64,000 nucleotides of DNA from Agrobacterium rubi TR3 = NBRC 13261 (GTDB lineage: Bacteria; Pseudomonadota; Alphaproteobacteria; Rhizobiales; Rhizobiaceae). A program made the position numbers and the translations under genes. Positions 7,734 through 17,000 of the stretch are shown here, piece by piece (the stretch's first letter is position 1; each line of letters opens with the position of its first letter). The stretch spans positions 62,001 to 126,000 of the forward strand of contig NZ_BBJU01000027.1 of the NCBI RefSeq assembly GCF_000739935.1. Direction: 5' to 3'. The notes beneath the pieces are model-generated. The model searched no databases. It saw only the letters and a list, made by a program, of their open reading frames with translations, and had not been told where the DNA came from.

Positions 7734-8396
7734 TCAGGGGCGCAACCGGGACAGCAGCGCATCGGCACCCTTGTCGATCGCCACTTCCGACGCCTTGAGC
7801 GAGCCGAAGCTGGCACCAACATTCATCGCGTTGGGATACTGTTTGGTAACGTAGGCCGACAAGAGCGTGCTCGTCGTCGTGTCGAATATCTCAACGGCGT
7901 AGGACACCGAGCCGGTCATCGTGCCTTCCTTATCACGAACGGCCTGCACCGCGTTATACACACCTCCCCCGACATCAAGATGCGAGATAGGACCGAGAAC
8001 GGGCGTCGTCGTCTTTGCGCCGGTGAGTGTCAGACGAACGCGCAGCGTTCCAGGCGCGGGTGCGGAAACAACAGAAAAACGCGTCCGTAGTTTCTGCGTG
8101 AACCGAGATTGCATGTAGCTGGCAAGAGCGACCTTGTCCTGCTCGCTGACTTTGACGAACTGGCTGTCCTGTCCCCGGTAAACCGTGACAGGATCAACGA
8201 TGACCTTGTCGTAGTGGCTCCAGTTTGCCCCGCTATTGTAACTGTATGGAACACGGCCATTGCGATCACTGGTGTCTGCTTTGAGGTGCTGCGCCGACGC
8301 CAGACCGCTGTAGGCAGTCGGATCTGCAGTGGTGCAGCTGGCAAGCAGGCCACTGGCGATGACAAGGCAAATGCTTGCTTTGTAGGTAATCTTCAA
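7734..8396 (-). CDS. DUF3313 lipoprotein (220 aa)
   Basis: Residues 1-21 form a lipoprotein signal with lipobox LLASC, so the mature protein is anchored through Cys21, probably in the outer membrane. The rest follows the DUF3313 plan: an Asp/Pro/Val segment (YDKVIVDPVTVY), a helical stretch (YMQSRFTQKLRTRFSVV), then GTLRVRLTLTGAKTTTPVLG and a C-terminal SYAVEIFD strand region. Function unknown. It lies just downstream of the sensor kinase gene on the same strand and has its own direct-repeat box, which suggests control by that two-component system. Confidence 0.85.
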   Translation of the reverse strand: MKITYKASICLVIASGLLASCTTADPTAYSGLASAQHLKADTSDRNGRVPYSYNSGANWSHYDKVIVDPVTVYRGQDSQFVKVSEQDKVALASYMQSRFTQKLRTRFSVVSAPAPGTLRVRLTLTGAKTTTPVLGPISHLDVGGGVYNAVQAVRDKEGTMTGSVSYAVEIFDTTTSTLLSAYVTKQYPNAMNVGASFGSLKASEVAIDKGADALLSRLRP

Positions 8397-8450
8397 TGGT
8401 CTGACTCCAGCCGGTTGGCACCGTGTGGCACACCGATAGCTGACCGCAAC

Positions 8451-8490
8451 GTTATTGCGTTTTCAAAAATGTTAGGAAATGTTCGCGCGG
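8451..8490 (+). promoter_or_regulatory. Four-unit direct-repeat box upstream of the DUF3313 gene
   Basis: Consecutive 10-base units GTTATTGCGT, TTTCAAAAAT, GTTAGGAAAT and GTTCGCGCGG. Three of the four begin with GTT in register. The box lies 55-94 bases upstream of the lipoprotein start and just beyond the stop of the kinase gene, a normal place for an OmpR-type regulator. Confidence 0.45.
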
Positions 8491-8500
8491 GTCGGAGACA

Positions 8501-9865
8501 TTAAATTATGAGAGTATCGGAGGACGAGTTCCGAGACTGCAGTATCTCTCCTTTCGGCAGGATGATCTCAACGGCGAGGCCGTTTGGCTGTCGGTTCCGC
8601 AATGTGAAGACGCCCTTGTGACCTATCACCACGATCCCCTGCGCTATTGACAGACCAAGTCCGAAACCACCGGTCTTTGCTCCGGATTGACGGGATGCAT
8701 CTGCCTTGAAAAACGGCTCTATAACCTTCTCCTTCAAATCATCTGGCAGACCCGGCCCATCGTCTGAAACCGTGATGGTGACTGTGTCATGCCGATCTTC
8801 AAGCGCGATCTCGATATGGTCGGCGTATCTAGAGGCATTATCGACAAGATTTGAAACGGCGCGTGTCAAACCTTGCGGCATGCATATGTATGTGAGGCGC
8901 CTGGGCCCGATAAAGCGAGTGCTGACACCAGTATCCGCAAAGTCGTCAGAAATCGTTTGCAGCAAGCTCGACAGGTCCACCTTGCGGGCTGGCTCGAACG
9001 TATTGTCGAGAAAGCTGAGACTGGTGTCGATCAGCGAGGACAGCATTGTCACATCAGCCAGCATCATCTCTCTCAGAGCGGGTTCATTCGATCTTTCGAT
9101 ACGCATTCGCAACCTTGTGAGTGGTGTTCTAAGGTCGTGACTGATCGCTCGAAGTACCCTCGTCCTCTCACGTAGCATTGTCTGTATTCGGCCCTGCATG
9201 ACATTAAGCGATGCCGCCAGGCTCCTGATTTCTAACGCACCCTCGGCTTTGAACGGCTCCTCAGAATGATCGTCCATGCTGACGCGTTGCGCAGCTGCCG
9301 CGAACCGGATCACGGGCTCTGTGATTAACCAACTGCCCAAGTATGCCAACAGGATCAGCGGGATGACAATCTTCAAAATGCCGCTTGCCATGGCTGGTAC
9401 CAGCCAGACGCTGGTAGGAAACTGCGGCATTGTAAAAGAAAGGGCTCTCGTTTCATCAACTTTGATGGTGAGCACGGGTGCGCCATGATCACTGGAGACC
9501 GCATTTTGCATCGCTGTCACGATCCCATCATTTATGAGCTCTTTAACACGCTGCAGGATCTCAGGGTTCGGCGTACCAGCCTCGTACAACATGGAAGCTC
9601 GGGAAACAGACGCGCGCTTTGTCCAAATGCCGAGCCGATCGGCAAAGCGCAGTGCGGCCTCTTCCTCCAGCTCGGTTTGGCCTCGGGAATATTGTTCGAG
9701 CACTGTTTCGATACGACCGGCAAACAACCCAATCTCTATGCCCTTATCGTGCCTCCCATATATAAAGGGCTCCGTTGTCGCTGCAACAACTGATACGAGA
9801 ACGACAAGCAGGATCGCAAGAAACAAGAGCTGTTTGCGGATAGAGGCGCTTCGAAGCCCCTTCAT
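8501..9865 (-). CDS. Sensor histidine kinase (EnvZ/CpxA type)
   Basis: 454 aa, inner membrane. TM1 about residues 13-33, a periplasmic sensor of about 120 residues, TM2 about 158-180, HAMP about 182-233. The phosphoacceptor is His243 in RAISHDLRTPLTRLR. The catalytic domain has NLVDNASRYAD (N box), DDGPGLPDD (G1) and GGFGLGLSIAQG (G2), all intact. It overlaps the response regulator by four bases, so the pair is coupled. The signal cannot be read from the sequence; the nearby OMP, lipoprotein and PepSY-like genes suggest an envelope cue. Confidence 0.93.
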   Translation of the reverse strand: MKGLRSASIRKQLLFLAILLVVLVSVVAATTEPFIYGRHDKGIEIGLFAGRIETVLEQYSRGQTELEEEAALRFADRLGIWTKRASVSRASMLYEAGTPNPEILQRVKELINDGIVTAMQNAVSSDHGAPVLTIKVDETRALSFTMPQFPTSVWLVPAMASGILKIVIPLILLAYLGSWLITEPVIRFAAAAQRVSMDDHSEEPFKAEGALEIRSLAASLNVMQGRIQTMLRERTRVLRAISHDLRTPLTRLRMRIERSNEPALREMMLADVTMLSSLIDTSLSFLDNTFEPARKVDLSSLLQTISDDFADTGVSTRFIGPRRLTYICMPQGLTRAVSNLVDNASRYADHIEIALEDRHDTVTITVSDDGPGLPDDLKEKVIEPFFKADASRQSGAKTGGFGLGLSIAQGIVVIGHKGVFTLRNRQPNGLAVEIILPKGEILQSRNSSSDTLII

Positions 9866-10632
9866 GAAAGACGCTCAACCTGCGAGGCGAACAGGTATCC
9901 ACCCAGCCGCACGGTCTTGATGAATGTCGGGTCCTTGAGATTAGGCTCAATCTTCTGCCGAACACGGCTGATATGGGCATCAATGCTTCGTTCGATCGGG
10001 CCTGCCGAGCCCGCGTGCGTCATCGCAAGAAGTTGTTCACGTGTGAGAACCTTGTTGGGGTGGCAGCAAAAGGCCCAAAGAAGGTCGAATTCTGCTGTTG
10101 TCATGGAAACCTGCGCGCCATCCGCATCGAAGAGCTGACGACTCCGCGGGTCTATTCGCCATCCCGAAAACGTCATTGGTTCAAGCTCAGCTTCAGGCTC
10201 ATCATGATCAGATGCTCTGCGCAGGATGTTTCTAATGCGCGCCAGCAGCTCTCGAGAATTGAACGGCTTGGTAACATAGTCGTCCGCTCCCAGTTCCAAC
10301 CCGAGTATGCGGTCTATATCCTCGCGAAGTGCTGTCAACATCAGGATCGGAGTCTTTCCTGAAGACCGCAATCGCCTGCAGATGCTGAAGCCATCCTCCC
10401 CGGGTAGCATTCCATCCAAAAGGATCAGATCGAAACTATGACGGCCAAGGATTCTGTCCATCTCGATGCCGTTTCCGACCGAGGCAGCGTCGTAGCCGTG
10501 GCCTTTCATCAGATCGACGAGCATGTCCGCAATATCTCTGTCGTCTTCGACTATCAGGATTTTATGCGACAGTGCGCCCGCTCTAATCGGCGTCAAATTT
10601 CCTGGCTGTTGCGGGGATATTGCCATATGCAA
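9862..10632 (-). CDS. OmpR/PhoB-family response regulator
   Basis: 256 aa, cytoplasmic. The receiver domain (about residues 22-138) has the acidic pair ED at 29-30, phosphoacceptor Asp73 (LILLDGMLPGEDG), the Thr in MLTAL and Lys in YVTKPF. The winged helix follows (about 155-250: TTAEFDLLWAF, LTREQLL, RSIDAHISRVRQKIE, IKTVRLGGYLF). About 20 extra residues precede the receiver, so a start at 10626 or further in is possible. Direct-repeat boxes spaced at 10 bases, typical of this DNA-binding class, lie about 95-125 bases upstream and near other genes. Confidence 0.93.
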   Translation of the reverse strand: MHMAISPQQPGNLTPIRAGALSHKILIVEDDRDIADMLVDLMKGHGYDAASVGNGIEMDRILGRHSFDLILLDGMLPGEDGFSICRRLRSSGKTPILMLTALREDIDRILGLELGADDYVTKPFNSRELLARIRNILRRASDHDEPEAELEPMTFSGWRIDPRSRQLFDADGAQVSMTTAEFDLLWAFCCHPNKVLTREQLLAMTHAGSAGPIERSIDAHISRVRQKIEPNLKDPTFIKTVRLGGYLFASQVERLS

Positions 10633-10726
10633 CCTTTTGTCGGGTGATATCGGAAATCCGTTTGGCGAATTTTAGCGGGACCGCCCGCCTGCAATCCAAC
10701 CTTTATCCGATCTCATGCAAAACTTT

Positions 10727-10756
10727 ATTAGGAAATATTGCAAGATGTTGCGGCTC
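10727..10756 (+). promoter_or_regulatory. Three-unit direct-repeat box upstream of the two-component operon
   Basis: ATTAGGAAAT, ATTGCAAGAT and GTTGCGGCTC abut without a gap at exact 10-base spacing. The box is 95-124 bases upstream of the response regulator start, consistent with autoregulation. The rest of 10633-10872 holds no gene. Confidence 0.5.
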
Positions 10757-10872
10757 CGAAATATTTTGCAGACCGCAGAAATCTATAACAAAATACGCGT
10801 GCGGTCCGAACCGGTGCGTTAAAATTTCTGCTCACCGGAATCGTTAAAAACACAGACATTCCAACAACGCGC

Positions 10873-11139
10873 TTACTCCGCGTTACTGTATTCGATTGGG
10901 TTTGACCGAAACTCGGCGTCAACAATAGCTGCTGCGATGTAGCAGGCTCTGACCGCCAGTAGCGAAAAAAATGCTGCGGATACCCAGGTTACTACGTGAT
11001 GCCTCGATCGTGACCGCCGAGGCAATCTGCCTGCCAATGCAAGGCAGCTATGCTTGGCAACCCGCCCAAGCGCCACGAGCACAAACATTGCCAGGATGAC
11101 GTAACCTGTCAAGGATGCAGCACTAATCAGCCAAGACAT
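10873..11139 (-). CDS. Small two-helix membrane protein (88 aa), hypothetical
   Basis: From ATG 11139 the frame shows a first helix (LISAASLTGYVILAMFVLVAL), an Arg/His-rich loop (RLPRRSRSRHH) and a second helix (VVTWVSAAFFSLLAVRACYIAAAIV), then a polar tail ending SNAE. The frame is open further upstream to 11382 but that part overlaps the next gene and reads as noise. The ribosome site is weak. It probably belongs to the inner membrane; function unknown. Confidence 0.5.
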   Translation of the reverse strand: MSWLISAASLTGYVILAMFVLVALGRVAKHSCLALAGRLPRRSRSRHHVVTWVSAAFFSLLAVRACYIAAAIVDAEFRSNPIEYSNAE

Positions 11140-11332
11140 TACAAGGCATACTCCCAAAAACGATTGTTCCTTTATTGGTGCGGCCGTTTGCCAAATCTCA
11201 CCGACGCGCAAAAACCGGTTTGATCGCTGTCGTCTCGCGACCCAACTCTTCACCCGCCCGGCAGGCGGCTCTGACAAGAGCGCTAAGACCTGCGATACAT
11301 TTGACGGACGCCCTGTGGAATGCCGGGATATA

Positions 11333-11806
11333 TCAGAAGGGAGCATCCATCGTATCCTTGCGACTTTGAGAGCGTAGCGCATTGGCGGCGATGGTCCACC
11401 ATCGGAAAGTGCGCTTCGCCTTTGTGGTCAACGGTGTCACGTGACCTGTCGCCATGACCGACCTTGTAGCCGGCACTGGCACGGCAAGAAACTGTACCCT
11501 TTCAAGAAAGGCCTTATTGTCAAACCGCTTCGAATTAACTCGCCTACCATCGCTTGAGATGTCGGCATGGAAAAAAACTTCCAGGTTGATAACGGGTAAG
11601 ACGCGAATATTACGCAGCAAGTCAATGTCCGGCCGACTCGTTATGGCAAAAACAAACTCGTCCGATCGTAACGCATCAAAAGCCTCGGGCACCGTGGACA
11701 CGCAGACAGACTGAAATCCATGGTCTGCCAGCCTGGCAACGATCGTCGCGCCGGCTGCCTCAGGCAGAAAGACTAGTATTTTCGAAACTTTCGGGGGGTG
11801 GAGCAT
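11333..11806 (-). CDS. REC-like small protein of unknown function (157 aa), paralogue A
   Basis: ATG at 11806 with GAGGAAA 8 bases upstream. KILVFLPEAAGATIVARLADHGFQSVCVSTVPEAFDALRSDEFVFAIT reads like the first half of a receiver domain (beta-alpha-beta), but the acidic pocket and phosphoacceptor Asp are not conserved. INLEVFF and VQFLAVPVPATRS follow, then a basic tail. It is paralogous to the 114-aa protein at 18876-19220 and to the decayed copy at 1024-1245. Perhaps a phosphorylation-independent pseudo-receiver; function unknown. A conserved 37-bp block lies about 95 bases upstream. Confidence 0.75.
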   Translation of the reverse strand: MLHPPKVSKILVFLPEAAGATIVARLADHGFQSVCVSTVPEAFDALRSDEFVFAITSRPDIDLLRNIRVLPVINLEVFFHADISSDGRRVNSKRFDNKAFLERVQFLAVPVPATRSVMATGHVTPLTTKAKRTFRWWTIAANALRSQSRKDTMDAPF

Positions 11807-11899
11807 GTTGCGCTTTCCTCATCGGTGATGACGAAGATTAGCCCGGGCCATTGCAGCACTGTGTTCGGTTATGTGTATTTTTATGTGCGCAAAGCGTGG

Positions 11900-11936
11900 T
11901 TGCAACAAGATATAATCATTCGCAACGCATAGACAC
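11900..11936 (-). promoter_or_regulatory. 37-bp conserved block upstream of paralogue A
   Basis: By my alignment it matches the reverse complement of 19263-19299 at 33 of 37 positions. Both blocks lie upstream of a REC-like family gene but in opposite orientation relative to the gene. It begins with GTTGCAAC on one strand and has GCAAC near the other end, so it is partly symmetrical, and it contains the GTTGCAA unit of the direct-repeat boxes. Confidence 0.5.
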
Positions 11937-12572
11937 TCTTGCGAAACGCGGCCGATTGAAACGTTACCGGGCTTGGAAACGCATCGGGAAACTCATTGAT
12001 CCGGTTAAGCCAAAGAGGCTCAAAATTACTTCAACACGTGCGGATATGAGTTACTTTAAAGGGAAACGCTGCAATGTACGAAAGTTCTGATTTTTGGGCG
12101 CATAGGTGGATGGTGACACGACCGAAAGTCGCAATTCTGGGATCGCTTTGCTGAAAAGGTCGGCCAGTCTTTGATCGCCTCGTAACTAGAAGGTAGTCAC
12201 GCTCGATCGCTTGCGCGACGATCATCTTCGTCGACCTGAAGCGTCTTGCTTGGTACTCGATCCTGCCAATCTTCTATCCATCGCGGAACACTGCGCCATA
12301 GATCCAAATAGTGTGCGGCGAGCCTTGCTTTGACTTCACTGTACGCCTCCGCTGTGTGTCGGCCAACTTCCGCCAAGGGATAGGTGGCAGCTTGCGTGAG
12401 TGTGCCGCGGATGTGGGTAATATCCTGCCCAGCACGTTAAGCTGTTTCGATGCCTTAATACAGTCCAGCGAGGACTACGACGAACGAACTGAGCTTAAAC
12501 GAAAGTCCGATCCGCATTATCTGGCCATCGCACTTTGCTGACAGCTGCCGCGCGGCGCGGCAAGGCGCGGTA
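11937..12572. other. Long gap without a recognisable gene
   Basis: About 640 bases. Short frames occur on both strands. On the minus strand, 12090-12330 reads as plausible but broken protein (IWIYGAVFRDG, stop, KIGRIEYQARRFRSTKMIV and onwards to about 12031), which suggests a decayed gene that I cannot name. No RNA gene seen. Confidence 0.5.
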
Positions 12573-12592
12573 GCCCTACAACATTTCTGAAC
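12573..12592 (-). promoter_or_regulatory. Orphan direct-repeat box
   Basis: On the minus strand GTTCAGAAAT is followed directly by GTTGTAGGGC, the same unit type as at 8471 and 10747. No intact minus-strand gene lies downstream before 11806. It may have served the decayed gene at 12031-12330, or it may act on the efflux operon starting at 12845. Confidence 0.3.
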
Positions 12593-12753
12593 ATAATAGC
12601 ATCTTAGGACACAATTGGATCTGGCATGATCGTACGGCACGTATGCCATATACTGATCATGAACAGAGGGGCGCTCACTCCAAATTCCTCTTCGTGCGCA
12701 TCGCGGAATTGTGAGACCGAGCCGCAATGAAAATCAACAATGCTGCGCAACTG

Positions 12754-12788
12754 AAACGCAACGGAACCGTTTCGTTTCTTTTGCGTTT
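12754..12788. promoter_or_regulatory. Nested inverted repeats, candidate operator of the RND operon
   Basis: AAACGCAA at 12754-12761 pairs with TTGCGTTT at 12781-12788, and inside lies AACGG-AA-CCGTT (12760-12771). The site is 57-91 bases ahead of the adaptor gene, a usual position for a TetR-family operator. Binding by the regulator at 17199-17840 is inferred. Confidence 0.4.
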
Positions 12789-12844
12789 GACTTCCATCAG
12801 AAGTGCAGCGTTGCGCGCCGCGCCAATTAATTTCAGGATAAACA

Positions 12845-14026
12845 ATGCACCTTATGACGAACTCCATCCGCTTGGCCATTTTGGCCTGTGCTGCCGTTTC
12901 GCTCGCGGCTTGTGGAAAAGAGGAGGGGGAACAGAAACAAGGGGCTGAACGACCGCCAACACAAGTTTCTATCGTTGAAGTCAAACCCGAGACCATCCCG
13001 GTTGTCAGCGAATTACCGGGCCGCGTGTCGCCGATGATTACCGCGGATGTCCGTCCCCGGATAACCGGTCTCGTGCAAAAGCGGGTATTCGAGCAGGGAG
13101 CAGCTGTCACAGAGGGCGATCTTCTCTACGTCATTGACGCGGCACCATTTCAGGCAAAGGTCGACTCCGCCCAGGCCACTCTCGACGCCGCGCTCGCAGC
13201 ACAGAAGCTTGCAGGGCAGAAGGCAGACAGGCAGACCCAGCTACGTCAGAGCGGTGTCGCCAGTGCCGACGCCAGCGAGACAGCAATCGGCGAGCTTGCG
13301 CAAAGCAATGCAGATGTCGCACGCGCTCAGGCAGACCTCCGATCTGCCCAGCTCGAGCTACAGTACACTCAAATCAAGGCGCCAATCAGCGGCAATATCG
13401 GCCGTGCACTGATCACAGAAGGCACGCTGGTTAGCCCGACATCCGACGTGATGGCAACTATCCAGCAGATCGATCCGATTTACGCGGATTTCACCCAGCC
13501 GGCCGACACGTTGATCCTGTTGCGCAACGCCATCAAGAATGGCGATCTCAAGGAAGATGCTGCAGGTGGCGTCGGCATGAAGCTGGTGACGGAGCAGGGT
13601 CGTCCCTATCCTCATGACGGCAAGCTTTTGTTTTCTGAGGCGAGCGTCAATGCCCAGACCGGCCAACTCATCTTACGTGGTGAATTCCCCAACCCGGAGC
13701 GCAACCTTTTGCCGGGCATGTATGTCCGATCAAAACTCCAGCAGGGAGCGCTCGAAGGAGCCTTCGCTGTGCCGGAACAGTCCGTCCAGCGTGATACCGC
13801 TGGAAAGCCACAGCTTTACATCGTCAATGCCGAGGGCAAGGTCGAAATCCGTGAAGTGGCGCTTGGCTGGATAGTCAATGGCAGATGGGTAGTCATCAAA
13901 GGACTTGCGGCCAATGACAAGGTGATCGTCGAAGGTTTTCAGAAGGTCGGCCCCGGTCAGGATGTGAAAGCCGAGCCATGGATCAATCCAGTCGCTGCTG
14001 ACGCCTCCCCGAAAAAGGAGGGCTGA
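12845..14026 (+). CDS. RND efflux periplasmic adaptor lipoprotein (AcrA/MexA family)
   Basis: 393 aa. ATG at 12845 follows AGGATAAACA; a second ATG at 12854 is possible. Lipobox SLAAC anchors it in the inner membrane. Domains in order: beta-barrel/lipoyl start (ELPGRVSPMITADVRPRITGLVQKR), lipoyl motif GAAVTEGDLLYVID, an alpha-hairpin rich in Ala, Gln and Asp (about 100-165), IKAPISGNIGRALITEGTLV, then barrel and membrane-proximal domains (FAVPEQSVQRD, VIVEGFQKVGPGQDVK). It links the RND pump to a TolC-type channel that is not encoded here. The pump gene follows 3 bases after the stop. Confidence 0.93.
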   Translation: MHLMTNSIRLAILACAAVSLAACGKEEGEQKQGAERPPTQVSIVEVKPETIPVVSELPGRVSPMITADVRPRITGLVQKRVFEQGAAVTEGDLLYVIDAAPFQAKVDSAQATLDAALAAQKLAGQKADRQTQLRQSGVASADASETAIGELAQSNADVARAQADLRSAQLELQYTQIKAPISGNIGRALITEGTLVSPTSDVMATIQQIDPIYADFTQPADTLILLRNAIKNGDLKEDAAGGVGMKLVTEQGRPYPHDGKLLFSEASVNAQTGQLILRGEFPNPERNLLPGMYVRSKLQQGALEGAFAVPEQSVQRDTAGKPQLYIVNAEGKVEIREVALGWIVNGRWVVIKGLAANDKVIVEGFQKVGPGQDVKAEPWINPVAADASPKKEG

Positions 14027-14029
14027 CCA

Positions 14030-17000
14030 TTGATCCCTGCATTCTTTATCGATCGGCCAGTCTTTGCCTGGGTGCTCTCCATTGCCATCATGCTAGCAGG
14101 CGCAATTTCGCTAACCATGCTGCCCATCTCCCAATACCCGGATGTGGCACCTCCGCAGATCACCATCTCCGCCACTTACCCCGGTGCATCGCCTGAAGAC
14201 ACCTATGAGGGCGTGACGCGTCTGATGGAGGAAGAGCTTAATGGTATCCCGGGGCTGCTCTACTACGAGTCCACGTCGAATGCCCAAGGCTCTATCAGCA
14301 TTACCGTGACATTCGAACCAGGTACCGTCCCCGAAACGGCTGCCGTCGAAGTGCAGAACCGTGTTCGCCGCGTTGAGGCCAGACTGCCATCCTCCATCGT
14401 CCAGCAGGGTATCAGCGTCGATACTGCAGGCGGTGGCACGTTGTTGCTGGTGGCTCTGACATCAAAGAACGGTTCAATGGACGGCATCGCGCTGGGTGAC
14501 TATATGAGCCGTAATGTTGCCAACGAGTTACGGCGCGTTCCCGGTGTGGGTAATGCCCAGCTGTTCGGCAGCGAGCGTGCCATGCGCGTCTGGCTTGATC
14601 CCGACAAACTGCTTGGTCTCAATCTCACGCCAGCCGACGTTACAAGTGCTATCCAGGCACAGAATGCTCAGGTTGCTGCCGGCCGTCTCGGGACAGCACC
14701 GTCGGCGCCGGACAGGCGTACCACGGGATCGTTGTTGATCAAGGGGCAGTTAACCTCGCCGGACGAATTCGGCCAGATCGTACTTCGCGCCGAAACAGAC
14801 GGGTCGACAGTTAGACTGCGAGACGTAGCGCGGATCGAAGTCGGTGCCGACAGCTATGCCACCTCGGTCAGGATAAATGGCAAACCTGCTGCCGGTGCGT
14901 CGATCGAACTTGCACCGGGCGGGAATGCGCTGACCACCGCCACTGCCATCAAGGCGCGGCTGGCAGAGCTGGCACCATCGTTTCCCGAAGACATCGAATA
15001 TTCGGTCCCCTACGACACCACGCCATTCGTCTATATCTCCATCGAACAGGTTTTGATGACGCTGGCCGAGGCGATGGTCCTTGTCTTTCTCGTCATGTTC
15101 CTATTTCTGCAGAATATTCGCTACACCATCATTCCGACAATCGTCGTGCCGATCGCGTTGCTAGGCGCTTGCGGTGTGATGTTCGTGCTCGGTTTCTCGA
15201 TCAATGTTCTGACGATGTTTGGCATGGTTCTGGCCATCGGTATTCTCGTGGACGACGCGATCGTTGTTGTTGAAAACGTCGAGCGTATTATGATGGAAGA
15301 GGGGCTTTCGCCGAAAGACGCGACCAAGAAGGCAATGATGCAGATAACCGGCGCGGTGATCGGCATTACTCTGGTGCTGACTGCGGTTTTCGTTCCGATG
15401 GCATTCTTCCCGGGTGCAGTCGGCGTTATCTATAAGCAATTTTCACTGACAATGGTGGCGTCGATCCTGTTTTCTGCTTTCCTCGCCTTGACGCTAACCC
15501 CTGCTCTTTGCGCGACGTTTCTTAAACCTGTCGAAAAGGGGCATGCTCACAACAAGAAAGGTTTCTTCGGTTGGTTCAACCGTGGCTTTGACCGTGGTTC
15601 CCATACATATAGCGGTTGGGTAGCGCGCCTGATCAAGCGTTCAGGACGCGTCATGCTGATCTACCTCGTCGTAGCAGCAGCGACGGCCTGGATGTTCCTG
15701 CAATTGCCGTCTTCCTTCCTTCCTGATGAAGATCAGGGCACGTTGCTCGCCCAGGTCCAGGGTCCGGCCGATGCTACGGCGGAACGGACGCTCGATTCTA
15801 TCAAGCTTATGGAGAAGGTCGTCACGTCCGAACGATCGGTTGATCGCATTGTGGCGATCAGTGGCTTTAGCTTCTCCGGGTCGGGCGAGAACGCCGGACT
15901 TTCGTTCATCACCCTGAAGGATTGGAGCGAACGGACCGCTGAGCAGTCGGCCAAGGCTTTGTCGAACAAGTTCAATGCCGGCTTCCAGGCCATCAAGGAC
16001 TCGACGGCTTACGCCCTGTCGCCGCCCGCGATTTCTGGCCTCGGCACCTCCAATGGATTTGCGTTCCGGCTTCAGGATCGCGGCAAACAAGGTACAGACG
16101 CTTTAAATTCGGCGCGTGATCAGTTCATGGCAGAGGCCGGCAAAAGCCCAATTCTTGCGCGGGTCATGGTCGAGGGTCTTGCCGATGCACCGCAAACCGT
16201 GCTGACCATCGATCGCGAGAAGGCCAACACCTATGGCGTCACCTTCGCCGACATCAACCAGACCATCAGCACCAGCCTCGGCTCTGCATACGTCAATGAC
16301 TTCCCCAATGCTGGGCGCATGCAGCGGGTCACCGTGCAGGCCGACGCGAACAAGCGCGGCACGATCTTCGACGTCATGAAACTGACGGTGAGAAACTCCG
16401 AAGGCGGCATGGTGCCGATCTCGGCCTTCGCCAGATATGAGTTCACCAAGGGTTCGGCGCAGATCGTCGGTTATAATGGTTTCCCGGCGGTCCGGTTCAG
16501 CGGTCAGGCGGCTCCGGGTTATTCCTCGGGCGATGCCATCACTGAGGTCGAACGGATTGCTGGCGCACTGCCATCCGGTTTTGGATACGAATGGAGCGGG
16601 CAGTCGCTACAGGAAATCCAGTCCGGCTCGCAGGTGCCGATGCTTTTGGGCCTGTCTGTCATACTGGTGTTTCTCTGCCTCGCGGCTCTCTATGAAAGCT
16701 GGGCGATACCGCTTTCGGTGTTGTTGGTCATTCCACTTGGCGTGATTGGTGCGGTCGGTGCAGTAATGCTGCGTGACATGCCAAACGATGTGTATTTCAA
16801 GGTTGGCTTGATCACCATCATGGGACTGTCAGCGAAGAATGCCATTCTGATCATTGAATTCGCCAAGGACCTCAGGGCGGAAGGCAAGTCGACGTTCGAT
16901 GCAGCTGTGGAGGCTGCGCACCTTCGTTTCCGACCAATCCTGATGACGTCACTCGCCTTCGCTCTGGGTGTGGTACCTCTGGCGATCGCTACGGGCGCAG

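Noticed and set aside
11851..12090. 79-codon plus-strand frame
   Set aside because: It begins inside the promoter region of the REC-like gene, crosses the conserved 37-bp block and has no recognisable content.
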